Part shown: positions 5,736 through 13,697 of the stretch, piece after piece
How positions within the stretch are numbered: the first letter of the stretch is position 1
How the letters are laid out: each line of letters opens with the position of its first letter
NCBI GenBank assembly: GCA_964646225.1
Contig: CAZYAD010000019.1
Location: 1 to 25,445, forward strand
Length of the DNA stretch: 25,445 nt
Direction: 5' to 3'
Source: UBA4644 sp964646225
GTDB taxonomy: Bacteria; Bacillota; Clostridia; Oscillospirales; Butyricicoccaceae
Program-made: the position numbers and the translations under genes
The notes under the pieces: model-generated
The model's input: only the letters and a program-made list of their open reading frames with translations
What the model was told of the DNA's origin: nothing
Database searches by the model: none

Positions 5736-7124
5736 ATGCTGGTAGGAAAAAAAGAAGAAGGCCGCGGGCTTCAGATCATCATCGTGGGCTGCGGCAAGGT
5801 GGGCAGCACGCTGGTACAGCAGCTGACCCAGGAAGGACACGACATTATCGTGGTGGATCGGAACGCCCAGCTGGTGCGGGATCTGGCCGGCACCTATGAT
5901 ATCATGGGCATCGTGGGCAACGGCGCCAGCTACAGCGTTTTGCAGGAGGCCGGACTGGAAAAGGCCGATCTGCTTATTGCAGTCACCGAGTCGGACGAGC
6001 TGAACCTTCTGTGCTGTACCATGGCCAAGCAGGTGGGCAACTGCGCCGCTATCGCCCGGGTGCGCACCCCGGATTACAGCAAGGAGGCCGGCTACCTGCG
6101 GGAAAAGCTGGGCCTGGCCATGATCATCAATCCGGAGATGGAGTCGGCGGCAGAAGCCGCCCGCATCCTGTATCTGCCCACGGCGCTGGAGATCGACTCC
6201 TTTGCCCACGGGCAGGCCGATCTTATCAAATTCAAGGTGCCGGAGGGCAATGTGCTGGACGGCATGAACCTGATCACCCTGGGCAAAAGGATCGCCCCCG
6301 ATATCCTGATCTGTGCCGCCGAGCGGGAGGGCCGGGTGACCATCCCCGGAGGCAGCTATGTGATCCGCGCCGGGGATATCCTGTCCTTTGCCGCCTCCCG
6401 GGCGGTGGGCAAGAAGTTTTTGGAGGACATCGGCTTCAAGACCAACCGGGTGCGCAACGCCATGCTGATCGGCGGCGGGAAGGCCTCCTATTATCTGGCC
6501 CGGCAGCTGCTGAGCATGGGCATTCAGGTCAAGATCATCGAGATCCGGCGGGAACGGTGCGAGGAGCTGTCCATCCTGCTGCCCAAGGCGGTCATCATCA
6601 ACGGCGACGGCACCGATGAGGAGCTGCTGCGGGAGGAGGGCATCCAGCAGGCCGAGGCGGTGGTGGCCCTCACCGGCATCGACGAGGAGAACATCCTGCT
6701 GACGCTGTTTGCCCGCAAGGTGTCACAGGCAAAGACCATCACCAAGATCAACCGCATCACCTTCCGGGATGTGATCAACAGTCTGGATCTGGACAGCGTC
6801 CTCTATCCCAAGTACATCACCTCCGAGGCCATCGTCCGGTATGTCCGGGCCATGAAGGAGTCCATCAACAGCAACATCGAGACCCTTTATCATATGTTCG
6901 ACCATCGGGCCGAGGCGGTGGAGTTCCGGGTGGATGCAGCCTCTCCGGTCACCGGGATCTCGCTGAAGGATCTGAAGCTCAAGGACAGCCTGCTGGTATC
7001 CTGCATTTACCGGGACGGGCAGGTGCGCATCCCCAACGGCTTCGACCAGATCCTGCCGGGGGATACCATCATGGTGGTCACCACCCATACCGGCTTCAGC
7101 GATATCCGGGACATCCTGGCGTAA
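5736..7124 (+). CDS. trkA: Trk potassium uptake regulator TrkA (two RCK domains)
   Basis: Peripheral, nucleotide-binding subunit that gates the TrkH channel. The 462-residue length fits the double-RCK form. The first Rossmann domain starts IIIVGCGKVGSTL (G18, G20, G23) with the acidic D41 at the end of beta-2; a TrkA_C domain follows around 150-230. The second Rossmann repeat starts near residue 240 (LIGGGKASYYLARQL), again followed by a TrkA_C domain (about 385-460, ending in the GDTIMVVTTHTG strand). ATG 5736 has GGAGG at 5725-5729. The first ~11 residues are an extra polar leader. trkH follows 13 nt later. Confidence 0.95.
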   Translation: MLVGKKEEGRGLQIIIVGCGKVGSTLVQQLTQEGHDIIVVDRNAQLVRDLAGTYDIMGIVGNGASYSVLQEAGLEKADLLIAVTESDELNLLCCTMAKQVGNCAAIARVRTPDYSKEAGYLREKLGLAMIINPEMESAAEAARILYLPTALEIDSFAHGQADLIKFKVPEGNVLDGMNLITLGKRIAPDILICAAEREGRVTIPGGSYVIRAGDILSFAASRAVGKKFLEDIGFKTNRVRNAMLIGGGKASYYLARQLLSMGIQVKIIEIRRERCEELSILLPKAVIINGDGTDEELLREEGIQQAEAVVALTGIDEENILLTLFARKVSQAKTITKINRITFRDVINSLDLDSVLYPKYITSEAIVRYVRAMKESINSNIETLYHMFDHRAEAVEFRVDAASPVTGISLKDLKLKDSLLVSCIYRDGQVRIPNGFDQILPGDTIMVVTTHTGFSDIRDILA

Positions 7125-7137
7125 AGGAGGGGACAGC

Positions 7138-8589
7138 ATGAACCTTTCCATCATCCGCTATGTCATCGGCTCGGTGCTGGCTATCGAGGGCGTGTTGATG
7201 ATGCCCTTCAGCCTGGTGGGGCTGATCTATCATGAGAAAGAAGGCTGGGCCTATCTGGCGGTGGGCCTGCTGACGCTGACGCTGGGGCTGCTGCTGCGGC
7301 GGAAAAAGCCCGAAAGCACGGTGTTTTACCTGAAAGAGGGCTGCGTCAGCACCGCCCTGTGCTGGGTCGCCATGAGCGTGCTGGGGGGACTGCCCTTTCT
7401 GCTCACCGGCGAGATCGGCAGCTTTACCGACGCGCTGTTCGAGACGGTTTCCGGCTTTACCACCACCGGCGCTTCCATCCTTGTGGATGTAGAGGCTCTG
7501 AGCCACCCCTCCCTGCTGTGGCGCAGCTTTACCCACTGGATCGGCGGCATGGGCGTGCTGGTGTTTGTGCTGGCGGTGCTGCCCATGAACGGCGGCAGCC
7601 ACATGAACCTGATGCGGGCCGAAAGCCCCGGCCCCTCGGTGGGCAAGCTGGTGCCCAAGGTGCGCTATACCGCCCGCATCCTTTATCTGATCTATATCGC
7701 CATGACGGTGGTGATGCTCCTGTTCCTGCTGCCGGGGGATATGAACCTGTTCGAAGCCCTGAACACCTGCTTCGGCACGGCGGGCACCGGCGGCTTTGCC
7801 ATCAAGCGGGACAGCATGGCCTCCTATTCGGTCTATACCCAGTGGGTGGTCACCATCTTTATGATCCTGTTCGGCATCAATTTTAACGCCTACTACTTCC
7901 TCCTGCTGGGCCGGTTGAAGGAGGCCTTTACCATGGAGGAGGTGCGGGGCTATCTGCTGATTATTGCGGGGGCGGTGGCCATCATCTTCTGCAATATCCT
8001 GCACCAGTGCGCCGGTGCCTTTGATGCGCTGACCAAGGCGGCCTTTCAGGTGGTGTCCATCATCACCACCAGCGGCTATGCCACCTGCGATTTTGACCTG
8101 TGGCCGGCGGCCTCCCGGGTGGTGCTGGTGCTGCTGATGTTTGTGGGTGCCTGCGCCGGAAGCACCGGAGGCGGCATGAAGGTCTCCCGCTTCCAGATCG
8201 CCCTCAAGACCATCCGGAAGGAGCTGGGCTCCTTTGTCCACCCCAAGAGCATCAAAAAGCTTCAGATGGATGGCAAGCCCATCGAGCACGAGGTGGTGCG
8301 CTCCACCAATGTGTATTTCCTCACCTATCTGCTGCTGTTTGCCCTGTTCATCCTGCTGGTTTCGCTGGAGGGGCAGGATCTGGTCACCACCTTTACCGCT
8401 GTGGCAACCACCTTTAACAATGTAGGCCCCGGGCTGGGGGCTGTGGGGCCCATGTACAGCTTTGCCGGGCTCACCAATCTGTCCAAGTGGGTACTGACCT
8501 TTGCCATGCTGGCGGGGCGGCTGGAGCTGTTCCCCATGCTGATGCTGTTCCATCCCACCCTGTGGCGGGAGAGCTTCCGGGGGAAGTAA
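7138..8589 (+). CDS. trkH: Trk potassium uptake channel subunit TrkH
   Basis: Integral membrane K+ translocating subunit working with TrkA. The 483 residues are strongly hydrophobic with four pore repeats. The filter-region motifs can be seen in order: FTTTGAS (107-113), FGTAGTGGF (about 213-221), ITTSGYATCDF (about 312-322) and FNNVGPGLG (about 425-433), each with the conserved filter Gly. ATG 7138 follows AAAGGAGG. It is co-transcribed with trkA and ends at a strong hairpin (8633-8667). The single filter Gly per repeat fits the TrkH/KtrB family; whether Na+ coupling exists cannot be read from the sequence. Confidence 0.95.
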   Translation: MNLSIIRYVIGSVLAIEGVLMMPFSLVGLIYHEKEGWAYLAVGLLTLTLGLLLRRKKPESTVFYLKEGCVSTALCWVAMSVLGGLPFLLTGEIGSFTDALFETVSGFTTTGASILVDVEALSHPSLLWRSFTHWIGGMGVLVFVLAVLPMNGGSHMNLMRAESPGPSVGKLVPKVRYTARILYLIYIAMTVVMLLFLLPGDMNLFEALNTCFGTAGTGGFAIKRDSMASYSVYTQWVVTIFMILFGINFNAYYFLLLGRLKEAFTMEEVRGYLLIIAGAVAIIFCNILHQCAGAFDALTKAAFQVVSIITTSGYATCDFDLWPAASRVVLVLLMFVGACAGSTGGGMKVSRFQIALKTIRKELGSFVHPKSIKKLQMDGKPIEHEVVRSTNVYFLTYLLLFALFILLVSLEGQDLVTTFTAVATTFNNVGPGLGAVGPMYSFAGLTNLSKWVLTFAMLAGRLELFPMLMLFHPTLWRESFRGK

Positions 8590-8632
8590 TGCGCCGAAAG
8601 CCCTGTTGTCCTGTCATCTCTTATCCCATGAA

Positions 8633-8667
8633 AAAACGGTCGCGGATCCAGGATCCGCGACCGTTTT
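8633..8667. terminator. Bidirectional terminator between trkH and ddl
   Basis: A perfect 17-bp inverted repeat (8633-8649 / 8651-8667) with AAAA before and TTTT after the GC-rich core CGGTCGCGGATCC. It lies between two convergent genes, 43 nt after trkH and 9 nt after the ddl stop, so it can end both transcripts. Confidence 0.95.
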
Positions 8668-8676
8668 GTTCCGTTT

Positions 8677-9888
8677 TTAGCCCTTTGCGCCCTTTGCGCC
8701 AACCAGCTGGGCGTTTTGCAGCAGATTGGTCTGGAAGGAGGTGTGCAGCATTGCCCGCTGCCGCTGCCGCTTGAGGGCCAGCCGCACCAGCTCATCCATC
8801 AGCTGGGGGAAGGACAGCCCGCTGGCCTCCCACAGATAAAAGGCCAGGGAGCCGGGAATGGTGTTGATCTCATTGACATACAGCTCCCCGGCGGCATCGT
8901 CCAACAGGAAATCCACCCGGCTGCACCCGCAGGCCCCGATGGCCCGGAAGGCCCGGATGGCCAGCTCCTGTACTCGCCCGGTCATCTCCGGAGAAAGGTC
9001 GGCGGGCACCTGCCGCGCCAGCGAGCGCATCCCCTCGCTGCCCCCCGACTTGCTGCCGCCCTTGGCGGACTTTCCTCCCGACTGGTACTTGTCGGCATAG
9101 GTGAGGATATCGGTGGCGTTCAACGGCTCCTCGCAAACCGAAGCACGGGCCTGGTCATCATCGCCCAGAACGGCGCAGTTGATCTCCCGCAGGTTCTGCA
9201 CGGCCCGCTCGGCCAGCACCGCCTGGCTGTACAAAAAAGCATCCTCCAGCCCCTCCAGCAGCTCTGCCCGGTTGCGGCACTTGTGGATGCCAACGCTGCT
9301 GCCCAGATTGTAGGGTTTGACGACCACCGGATAGCCCAGCGCCTGCTCAATGCCTGCGGCGGTCTCCTCCGGCGCGGAGAAGTAGGCGTGCTTTCCCACC
9401 TTCTGCCCGGGGACGCAGGGAACGCCTGCCAGCAGAAACAGCGCCTTGGAGGCCCATTTGTCCATGCCCACGGCGCTGGAGGTCACATCCGGCCCGGTAT
9501 AGGGCAGCCCCAGCCGCTCAAAATGTGCCTGCATGGTGCCGTCCTCGCCGCCGGTTCCGTGAAAGATGGGCAGCGCCACATCCAGCGGCGATACCAGGCC
9601 GGAGCCGAAGCGCTTCTGCCGGGCCAGCATCAGACAGGGCTGACCATCGACCCGCTGCAGGGTCACCTGCCGGGCCTGCTTCAATGCGCCGGGGATATCC
9701 CGAAAGCTCTCTAGCCGGGCAAGATGGGCCCCGGTGTAAAAGTCCCCCTCCTTGGTCACATAGACCGGGATTACCTGATACCGCTCTGCATCCATGGCCT
9801 GGATGGCCTGCATGGCGGTGATGACCGAAACCTCGTGTTCCACACTGGGGCCGCCGAAAAAGACGCCGGCGCGGATCCTGGAACTCAT
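8677..9888 (-). CDS. ddl: D-alanine--D-alanine ligase
   Basis: ATP-grasp enzyme joining two D-Ala for the peptidoglycan stem. Conserved parts are present: GGPSVEHEVS (12-21, E17), HGTGGEDG (110-117), KPYNLGSSVG (191-200), the YADKY omega-loop Tyr (Y264), SRVDF (323-327) and NEINTIPG (339-346). The Tyr in the omega loop fits D-Ala rather than D-lactate specificity. At 403 residues it is longer than many family members, partly because of a Gly/Ser/Lys-rich insert right after the omega-loop Tyr (about 270-286) and a polar C-terminal extension. ATG 9888 follows AAGGAGG. It is the last gene of a four-gene operon, 13 nt after the 3-TM protein. Confidence 0.95.
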   Translation of the reverse strand: MSSRIRAGVFFGGPSVEHEVSVITAMQAIQAMDAERYQVIPVYVTKEGDFYTGAHLARLESFRDIPGALKQARQVTLQRVDGQPCLMLARQKRFGSGLVSPLDVALPIFHGTGGEDGTMQAHFERLGLPYTGPDVTSSAVGMDKWASKALFLLAGVPCVPGQKVGKHAYFSAPEETAAGIEQALGYPVVVKPYNLGSSVGIHKCRNRAELLEGLEDAFLYSQAVLAERAVQNLREINCAVLGDDDQARASVCEEPLNATDILTYADKYQSGGKSAKGGSKSGGSEGMRSLARQVPADLSPEMTGRVQELAIRAFRAIGACGCSRVDFLLDDAAGELYVNEINTIPGSLAFYLWEASGLSFPQLMDELVRLALKRQRQRAMLHTSFQTNLLQNAQLVGAKGAKG

Positions 9889-9901
9889 GAGCGTGCCTCC
9901 T

Positions 9902-10261
9902 TCACTGGGTCAGCATAAACAGATTGCCTAAAAACAGCAGGGTGCCGAACACCATCAAAAAGAATCCGGCCCATTTGGACTGCCGGTAGCCCGCCAGCCC
10001 GTTGATCGCAAGGGAGGCACCCATAATGGCGACGATCAGATACCGCGCCGTCATGGAAGGGATCACCTTGCATACCATCAGCACCACCACCAGTGCAAAA
10101 ATCGCCAGCAGTACCCGGTTGATGGTTGTGCTCATTCTCCCAAACTGGGCAGAGATCTCGTCGGCTCGCCGATGCAGCCGCTGTCGGGCGGGGGACATAT
10201 GGGCGTAGGGATCCTCCCGATTGGCCTGCGGGGTCTTTTTCTTTCTTTTTTCCTTGCTCAT
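9902..10261 (-). CDS. Small membrane protein with three TM segments, unknown function
   Basis: 119 residues. A cytoplasmic, Lys/Arg-rich N-terminus (MSKEKRKKKTPQ...) and an amphipathic stretch up to ~45 are followed by hydrophobic segments at about 47-67, 72-92 and 96-117. No named domain recognised. ATG 10261 follows GGGAGG, which overlaps the stop codon of the MurF-like gene, and ddl starts 13 nt after its stop. This tight position between two D-Ala-D-Ala enzymes suggests a partner or membrane scaffold in cell-wall precursor synthesis (inference). Confidence 0.8.
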   Translation of the reverse strand: MSKEKRKKKTPQANREDPYAHMSPARQRLHRRADEISAQFGRMSTTINRVLLAIFALVVVLMVCKVIPSMTARYLIVAIMGASLAINGLAGYRQSKWAGFFLMVFGTLLFLGNLFMLTQ

Positions 10262-10274
10262 GGAGATGCCTCCC

Positions 10275-11879
10275 TCAATAATTGTCGGTCAGGTCGTTCA
10301 GCAGCAGCACCATCTTGCCCTCGCCGGGCAGACTGCGGGCGATGGCCATGGCCTCCTGCACGGTGTCGGCTTCCCGGATGCTGTCCCGGTGCAGCCCGGC
10401 CTCCCGCGCCCCCTGCCGGATGGCCTCGGTGCGGGCCTGCCGTCCCACGGTGATGAGCCACTGGCAGCTGCCTGCCGCCTGCTCCCCCAGGGTACGGTTG
10501 TATTCCAGCTCCCGATCTCCCAGCTCCACCAGACCGGGGGTGATGACGATGCGGCAGCCCCGGCACAGGGCGAGGGTGTCCAGCGCATTTTTCGCACCGG
10601 CGGGGTTGGAATTGTAGGCGTCGTCAATGATGGTCAGCCCGGGCTGGCGGATCAGCTGTAGCCGGTGGGGAACACTTTCCAGCTGGCGCACCGCCGGAGC
10701 CAGCTGCGCCAGCGGGATCCCCAGATGGTGGGCCACGGCGATGGCGCCGCAGATGTTCTGCACATTGGCGTGGCCCAGCAGCCGGGTGGAAAAGCTCTGA
10801 CGGGTGCCGTCGGGCGCGGTGATGGTAAAGCGGGAGCCGTTTTCATCCACAAACAGATCACTCATGGTATAATCCTCGCCGTTTATACCGTAAGAGATGG
10901 CGTTTTTTACCCGATTCTGCCTGCGCAGCGGCTCGCTGTCGAAATTCAGGAACACCGGCCCGCGATCCCGCACGGCATCGGCCAGCTCCAGCTTGGTGGA
11001 AAGCACCACCTCCTGGGAGCCAAAGGTCTCCAGATGCTGAGGGCCCACCGAGGTGATGATGCCCATCTGAGGCTGTGCCAGGTCGCACACTTCCCGGATA
11101 TCCCCGGCGTGGCGGGCACCCATCTCGCACAGGAAGATCTCGTGGGTGGGCAGCAGCCCCTCCCGCACTGCCCGGGTGACCCCCATGGGGGTGTTGTAGT
11201 TGCCGGGGGTCATGTAGACATTGTAGCGGATGGACAGCAGCCGCTGCAAAAAGTACTTCGTGCTGGTCTTGCCGTAGCTGCCGGTGATGCCGATGACCTT
11301 CAGCTCCGGCATGGAGCGCAGAATCCGCGCGGCGTCCCGCAGGTAGTGGTTGTTGATGCCCTGCTCGATGGGGGTCATCAGGTCGTTGTAGAGCATTACG
11401 GCCCGGTGCTGATTCAGAATGCCCAGCGGCAGCGCGATGGCCGGCCACAGCAGCCCCAGCCGGGCGGTAAAGGCGCTGCCGGCGTACAGCCCGCTCATCA
11501 GCAGCGCGGTGAAGATGTAATCGGAGAGCCACAGCCACAGCAGATTGACCACGGCGGCACACACCAGCAGCCGCTTGACCCGGGGGGTAAAGACCAGAGG
11601 CTTTTTTGCCCGCAGCGGACGGTTCACCAGCAGAAACAGCGCCCCACCGACGGCAAAAAAACCGGGCATGGAGGTGATGGACAGGCCGCCCAGCAGCATC
11701 AGCGCTGCCGGGACCAGCTGCTTGGCATTGCGGAATTTTTTTCGGTTGGCAGCCAGATAGTTTTTGTAGGAGAGATCCTGGTAGGAGTTCAGCTGGAACA
11801 TATGCAGCGCCGGACGGAGCGCCCGCCAGGCGCACAGCACATAGGCCAGAAAGAGCGTCAGATAAAACAGTGGATTCAC
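10275..11879 (-). CDS. Membrane-anchored MurF-like Mur ligase
   Basis: MurF adds D-Ala-D-Ala to UDP-MurNAc-tripeptide. The C-terminal two thirds is a Mur ligase: P-loop GITGSYGKTST (197-207), CEMGARHAGDI (MurF has EMGA.H.GEI), and DDAYNSNPAGA, the MurF-specific DDAYN.NP signature. The first ~190 residues are not the usual MurF substrate-binding domain: they contain hydrophobic segments at about 2-20, 57-86 and 104-155. The start is GTG at 11879, supported by GGGAGGG six nt upstream and by a family-like N-terminus. ddl lies two genes downstream, which supports the D-Ala-D-Ala role. A different amino-acid addition to a lipid-linked precursor is the alternative. Confidence 0.85.
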   Translation of the reverse strand: MNPLFYLTLFLAYVLCAWRALRPALHMFQLNSYQDLSYKNYLAANRKKFRNAKQLVPAALMLLGGLSITSMPGFFAVGGALFLLVNRPLRAKKPLVFTPRVKRLLVCAAVVNLLWLWLSDYIFTALLMSGLYAGSAFTARLGLLWPAIALPLGILNQHRAVMLYNDLMTPIEQGINNHYLRDAARILRSMPELKVIGITGSYGKTSTKYFLQRLLSIRYNVYMTPGNYNTPMGVTRAVREGLLPTHEIFLCEMGARHAGDIREVCDLAQPQMGIITSVGPQHLETFGSQEVVLSTKLELADAVRDRGPVFLNFDSEPLRRQNRVKNAISYGINGEDYTMSDLFVDENGSRFTITAPDGTRQSFSTRLLGHANVQNICGAIAVAHHLGIPLAQLAPAVRQLESVPHRLQLIRQPGLTIIDDAYNSNPAGAKNALDTLALCRGCRIVITPGLVELGDRELEYNRTLGEQAAGSCQWLITVGRQARTEAIRQGAREAGLHRDSIREADTVQEAMAIARSLPGEGKMVLLLNDLTDNY

Positions 11880-11892
11880 GGTCGGCCCTCCC

Positions 11893-12660
11893 TTATAAAA
11901 ACGCCTTCAGCACGGCGGAAAACTGGGGCCAGTTGTCCGCGTAGCTGAAATGTCCGGCATTTCGGATGACAGCCAGCCCCGCGCCGGGGATCCGGCTTTC
12001 CATGATCTGACCCTGCTCCAGCGGTGTGGCCGTATCGTTTTCGCCCCAGATCAGCAGCACCTGGGCCGTGATGCCGGGCATTTTGTCGGTAAAATCGGCA
12101 GGAAGCACCCGGTTCATGGTCTGCCGCATCACCGGGCTGGCTGCCTTGTAGTCGGCGCTGGCCCGTTTGTCCCGCACCTCGGCGTAAAGGTCGTCAAAGA
12201 GCGGAGCGGTGAGCTTGCAGGTGCCCAGCCACTTCACCAGCCGATAGCCGGCGTTTGCCAGCGGATGGGCCTTGCCCCTGGCCTGACGCACGCCGGTGGC
12301 GTCGAACAGCACCGCCTGCTCACACTTCACCGGACAGGAAGGGTCGGTGAGCATGGAAAGGGCGATGCGTCCACCGTGGGAGTGGGCCATCAGCAGGGCC
12401 TGATGCAGCTCCAGCTTTTGGCACAGCTCCAGCGTAAAGGCCACATAATCGGACACCGAAAGGGGCTCCTTTGGCTCCTCGGTCTGGCCCACGCCGGGCA
12501 TATCAAAGGCCACCACCCGGTAGTCCAGCTGCTGCAGCAGGTCAAAAATGGGCTGATACAGGCCGATGTGCGCCCCCCAGCCGTGGAGGAACAGCACCGG
12601 CCCCTTTTTGCCGGGCAGGTCGATATAATGGGTGGAAAGTCCCTGAATCTGGGTCTGCAA
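11893..12660 (-). CDS. Alpha/beta hydrolase, first gene of the murF-ddl operon
   Basis: 255 residues with a complete serine-hydrolase triad: HGWG (26-29, oxyanion loop), AHSHGG with nucleophile S94, GENDTATP with D209, and NAGHFSY with H237. FDMPGVGQTEEP is typical of the haloperoxidase/lipase-like branch. No signal peptide. The start is TTG at 12660, set by GAGGTGA six nt upstream and by the family N-terminus; no in-frame ATG serves better. The MurF-like gene begins 13 nt after its stop. The substrate is unknown; the operon suggests a peptidoglycan or lipid-carrier related task (inference). Confidence 0.87.
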   Translation of the reverse strand: MQTQIQGLSTHYIDLPGKKGPVLFLHGWGAHIGLYQPIFDLLQQLDYRVVAFDMPGVGQTEEPKEPLSVSDYVAFTLELCQKLELHQALLMAHSHGGRIALSMLTDPSCPVKCEQAVLFDATGVRQARGKAHPLANAGYRLVKWLGTCKLTAPLFDDLYAEVRDKRASADYKAASPVMRQTMNRVLPADFTDKMPGITAQVLLIWGENDTATPLEQGQIMESRIPGAGLAVIRNAGHFSYADNWPQFSAVLKAFL

Positions 12661-12693
12661 AGCAAGTCACCTCGAAGATAAGATCAATAATTT

Positions 12694-12722
12694 ATTATAG
12701 CATGAAGCCCGCCGCAGAACAA
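12694..12722 (-). promoter_or_regulatory. Promoter for the hydrolase-murF-TM-ddl operon
   Basis: On the minus strand: TTGTTC (12722-12717), 17-nt spacer, consensus TATAAT (12699-12694) with an extended TG (TGCTATAAT). It lies 33 nt before the TTG start. Confidence 0.75.
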
Positions 12723-12779
12723 GCATTTCTTGTCGCCGCCGGAAGGGCCGGGGCGCGGCCCCCGTACAGTTCCCTGCCG

Positions 12780-13544
12780 TTACACCGGCTGCTTCCAGAT
12801 CTCCTCGTCAGAGAGAATTTCCACCAGCCGGCGGGTGGTGGCGTCGGCCAGCGCAATGCCCTTTTCCTTCTTGGCGGCGCAGCTGTTGCCCATAACGCCA
12901 TTCTTGGTGTGGGCCTCCATCCGATGGAAGGTGTGCAGCACGCCCTCGTCCTCATACTTCGTGCAGCCGCCGCCGTAACCGGAGGTCTCCAGATAAACGG
13001 GATCCACCAGACTGTCGTCATAGGCCAGCATCAGCGAGGTCTCGCTTTCACAGGCGTGATTCATGCCCTTCTGGGTCTCCAGGAAGGGAGCCTCGTCCAC
13101 CACGATGTACTCCAGAAAATACACCGGGAAGCCCAGCTCGATATTGATGTCGATAAGAGCCGTTTTGGTGGGGGCGATGTTGCCGCCGTGGCCGTTGATG
13201 ATGGCGATGCGCCGGAAGCCGTGGGAGGCGATGGCCCGGCACTGCTCCTGCAGGGCCTGGATATAGGTGCGGGGATTCAGACTCATGCTGCCGGGGAAGT
13301 GCATATGGTGCATGGAGTTTGCCACAGCAAAGGTGGGGGCCACCACGGCGGGCACGCCCTTTTCACTCAGCCCCTCGGCGGTGCGCTGTGCGAACCAGGT
13401 GGCCAGGATGGCGTCGCAGCCCACGGGCAGATGGGGCCCGTGCTGCTCGGTGGAGCCGGTGGGAATGAGCACCACGGCGTTCTGCTGCGCCAGCGCGCCG
13501 ATCTCCCGGGAGGTCAGATTGTCCCAACGGTAACGGTTTTTCAT
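12780..13544 (-). CDS. Creatininase-family amidohydrolase
   Basis: 254 residues. Metal-dependent amidohydrolase fold of the creatininase/MftE group. Motifs: GSTEQHGPHLPVGCDA (30-45), where E33, H35 and D44 are likely metal ligands; NGHGGN (117-122) with H119; and NHACESETS (162-170) with E168. The family covers creatinine hydrolysis, pterin/flavin precursor hydrolysis (ArfB-like) and peptide trimming (MftE), so the substrate cannot be named. ATG 13544 is preferred over an in-frame ATG ten codons upstream because the family alignment starts here and AAGGAG lies upstream, though 10 nt away. It is monocistronic and divergent from cysK. No radical-SAM peptide system is adjacent. Confidence 0.87.
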   Translation of the reverse strand: MKNRYRWDNLTSREIGALAQQNAVVLIPTGSTEQHGPHLPVGCDAILATWFAQRTAEGLSEKGVPAVVAPTFAVANSMHHMHFPGSMSLNPRTYIQALQEQCRAIASHGFRRIAIINGHGGNIAPTKTALIDINIELGFPVYFLEYIVVDEAPFLETQKGMNHACESETSLMLAYDDSLVDPVYLETSGYGGGCTKYEDEGVLHTFHRMEAHTKNGVMGNSCAAKKEKGIALADATTRRLVEILSDEEIWKQPV

Positions 13545-13573
13545 ACAATGAACACTCCTTTTTTCTGAAAGCA

Positions 13574-13585
13574 CAGGAATTCCTG
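13574..13585. promoter_or_regulatory. 12-bp palindrome in the creatininase leader
   Basis: CAGGAATTCCTG, a perfect dyad, lies between the predicted start site (about 13597) and the ribosome site. It may be an operator, but a 12-bp palindrome alone is weak evidence. Confidence 0.3.
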
Positions 13586-13603
13586 ACAGATTTTCTAACG
13601 ATC

Positions 13604-13632
13604 AGTATAGCACAAACTTTCCGCTTTGTCGC
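13604..13632 (-). promoter_or_regulatory. Promoter for the creatininase-family gene
   Basis: On the minus strand: GCGACA (13632-13627), 17-nt spacer, TATACT (13609-13604) with extended TGC. Its -35 is separated by only 9 nt from the oppositely directed cysK -35. Confidence 0.6.
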
Positions 13633-13641
13633 TATTTTCCC

Positions 13642-13669
13642 TTGACATTTTCCGGGGCGGGAGTACAAT
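13642..13669 (+). promoter_or_regulatory. Promoter for cysK
   Basis: Consensus TTGACA (13642-13647), 16-nt spacer, TACAAT (13664-13669), 28 nt before the ATG. No T-box or other leader element fits in the short ~20-nt leader. Confidence 0.8.
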
Positions 13670-13697
13670 ATTTTATCATAAAAAAGGAGGGACAATC

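Noticed and set aside
7096..8553. 485-codon frame on the minus strand opposite trkH
   Set aside because: Shadow frame of trkH; no membrane or enzyme motifs and a composition typical of antisense translation.
924..9888. vanY plus ddl as a glycopeptide-resistance locus
   Set aside because: No vanH, vanX or vanRS, the genes are far apart, and Ddl keeps the omega-loop Tyr expected for D-Ala-D-Ala.
12740..12770. GC-rich hairpin after the creatininase-family gene as a terminator
   Set aside because: The stem is short and no T-tract follows on the minus strand; the transcript may run on towards the next operon.
12780..13544. Creatininase-family protein as MftE of a mycofactocin-like peptide system
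   Set aside because: No radical-SAM enzyme, precursor peptide or dehydrogenase nearby; the family is broad.
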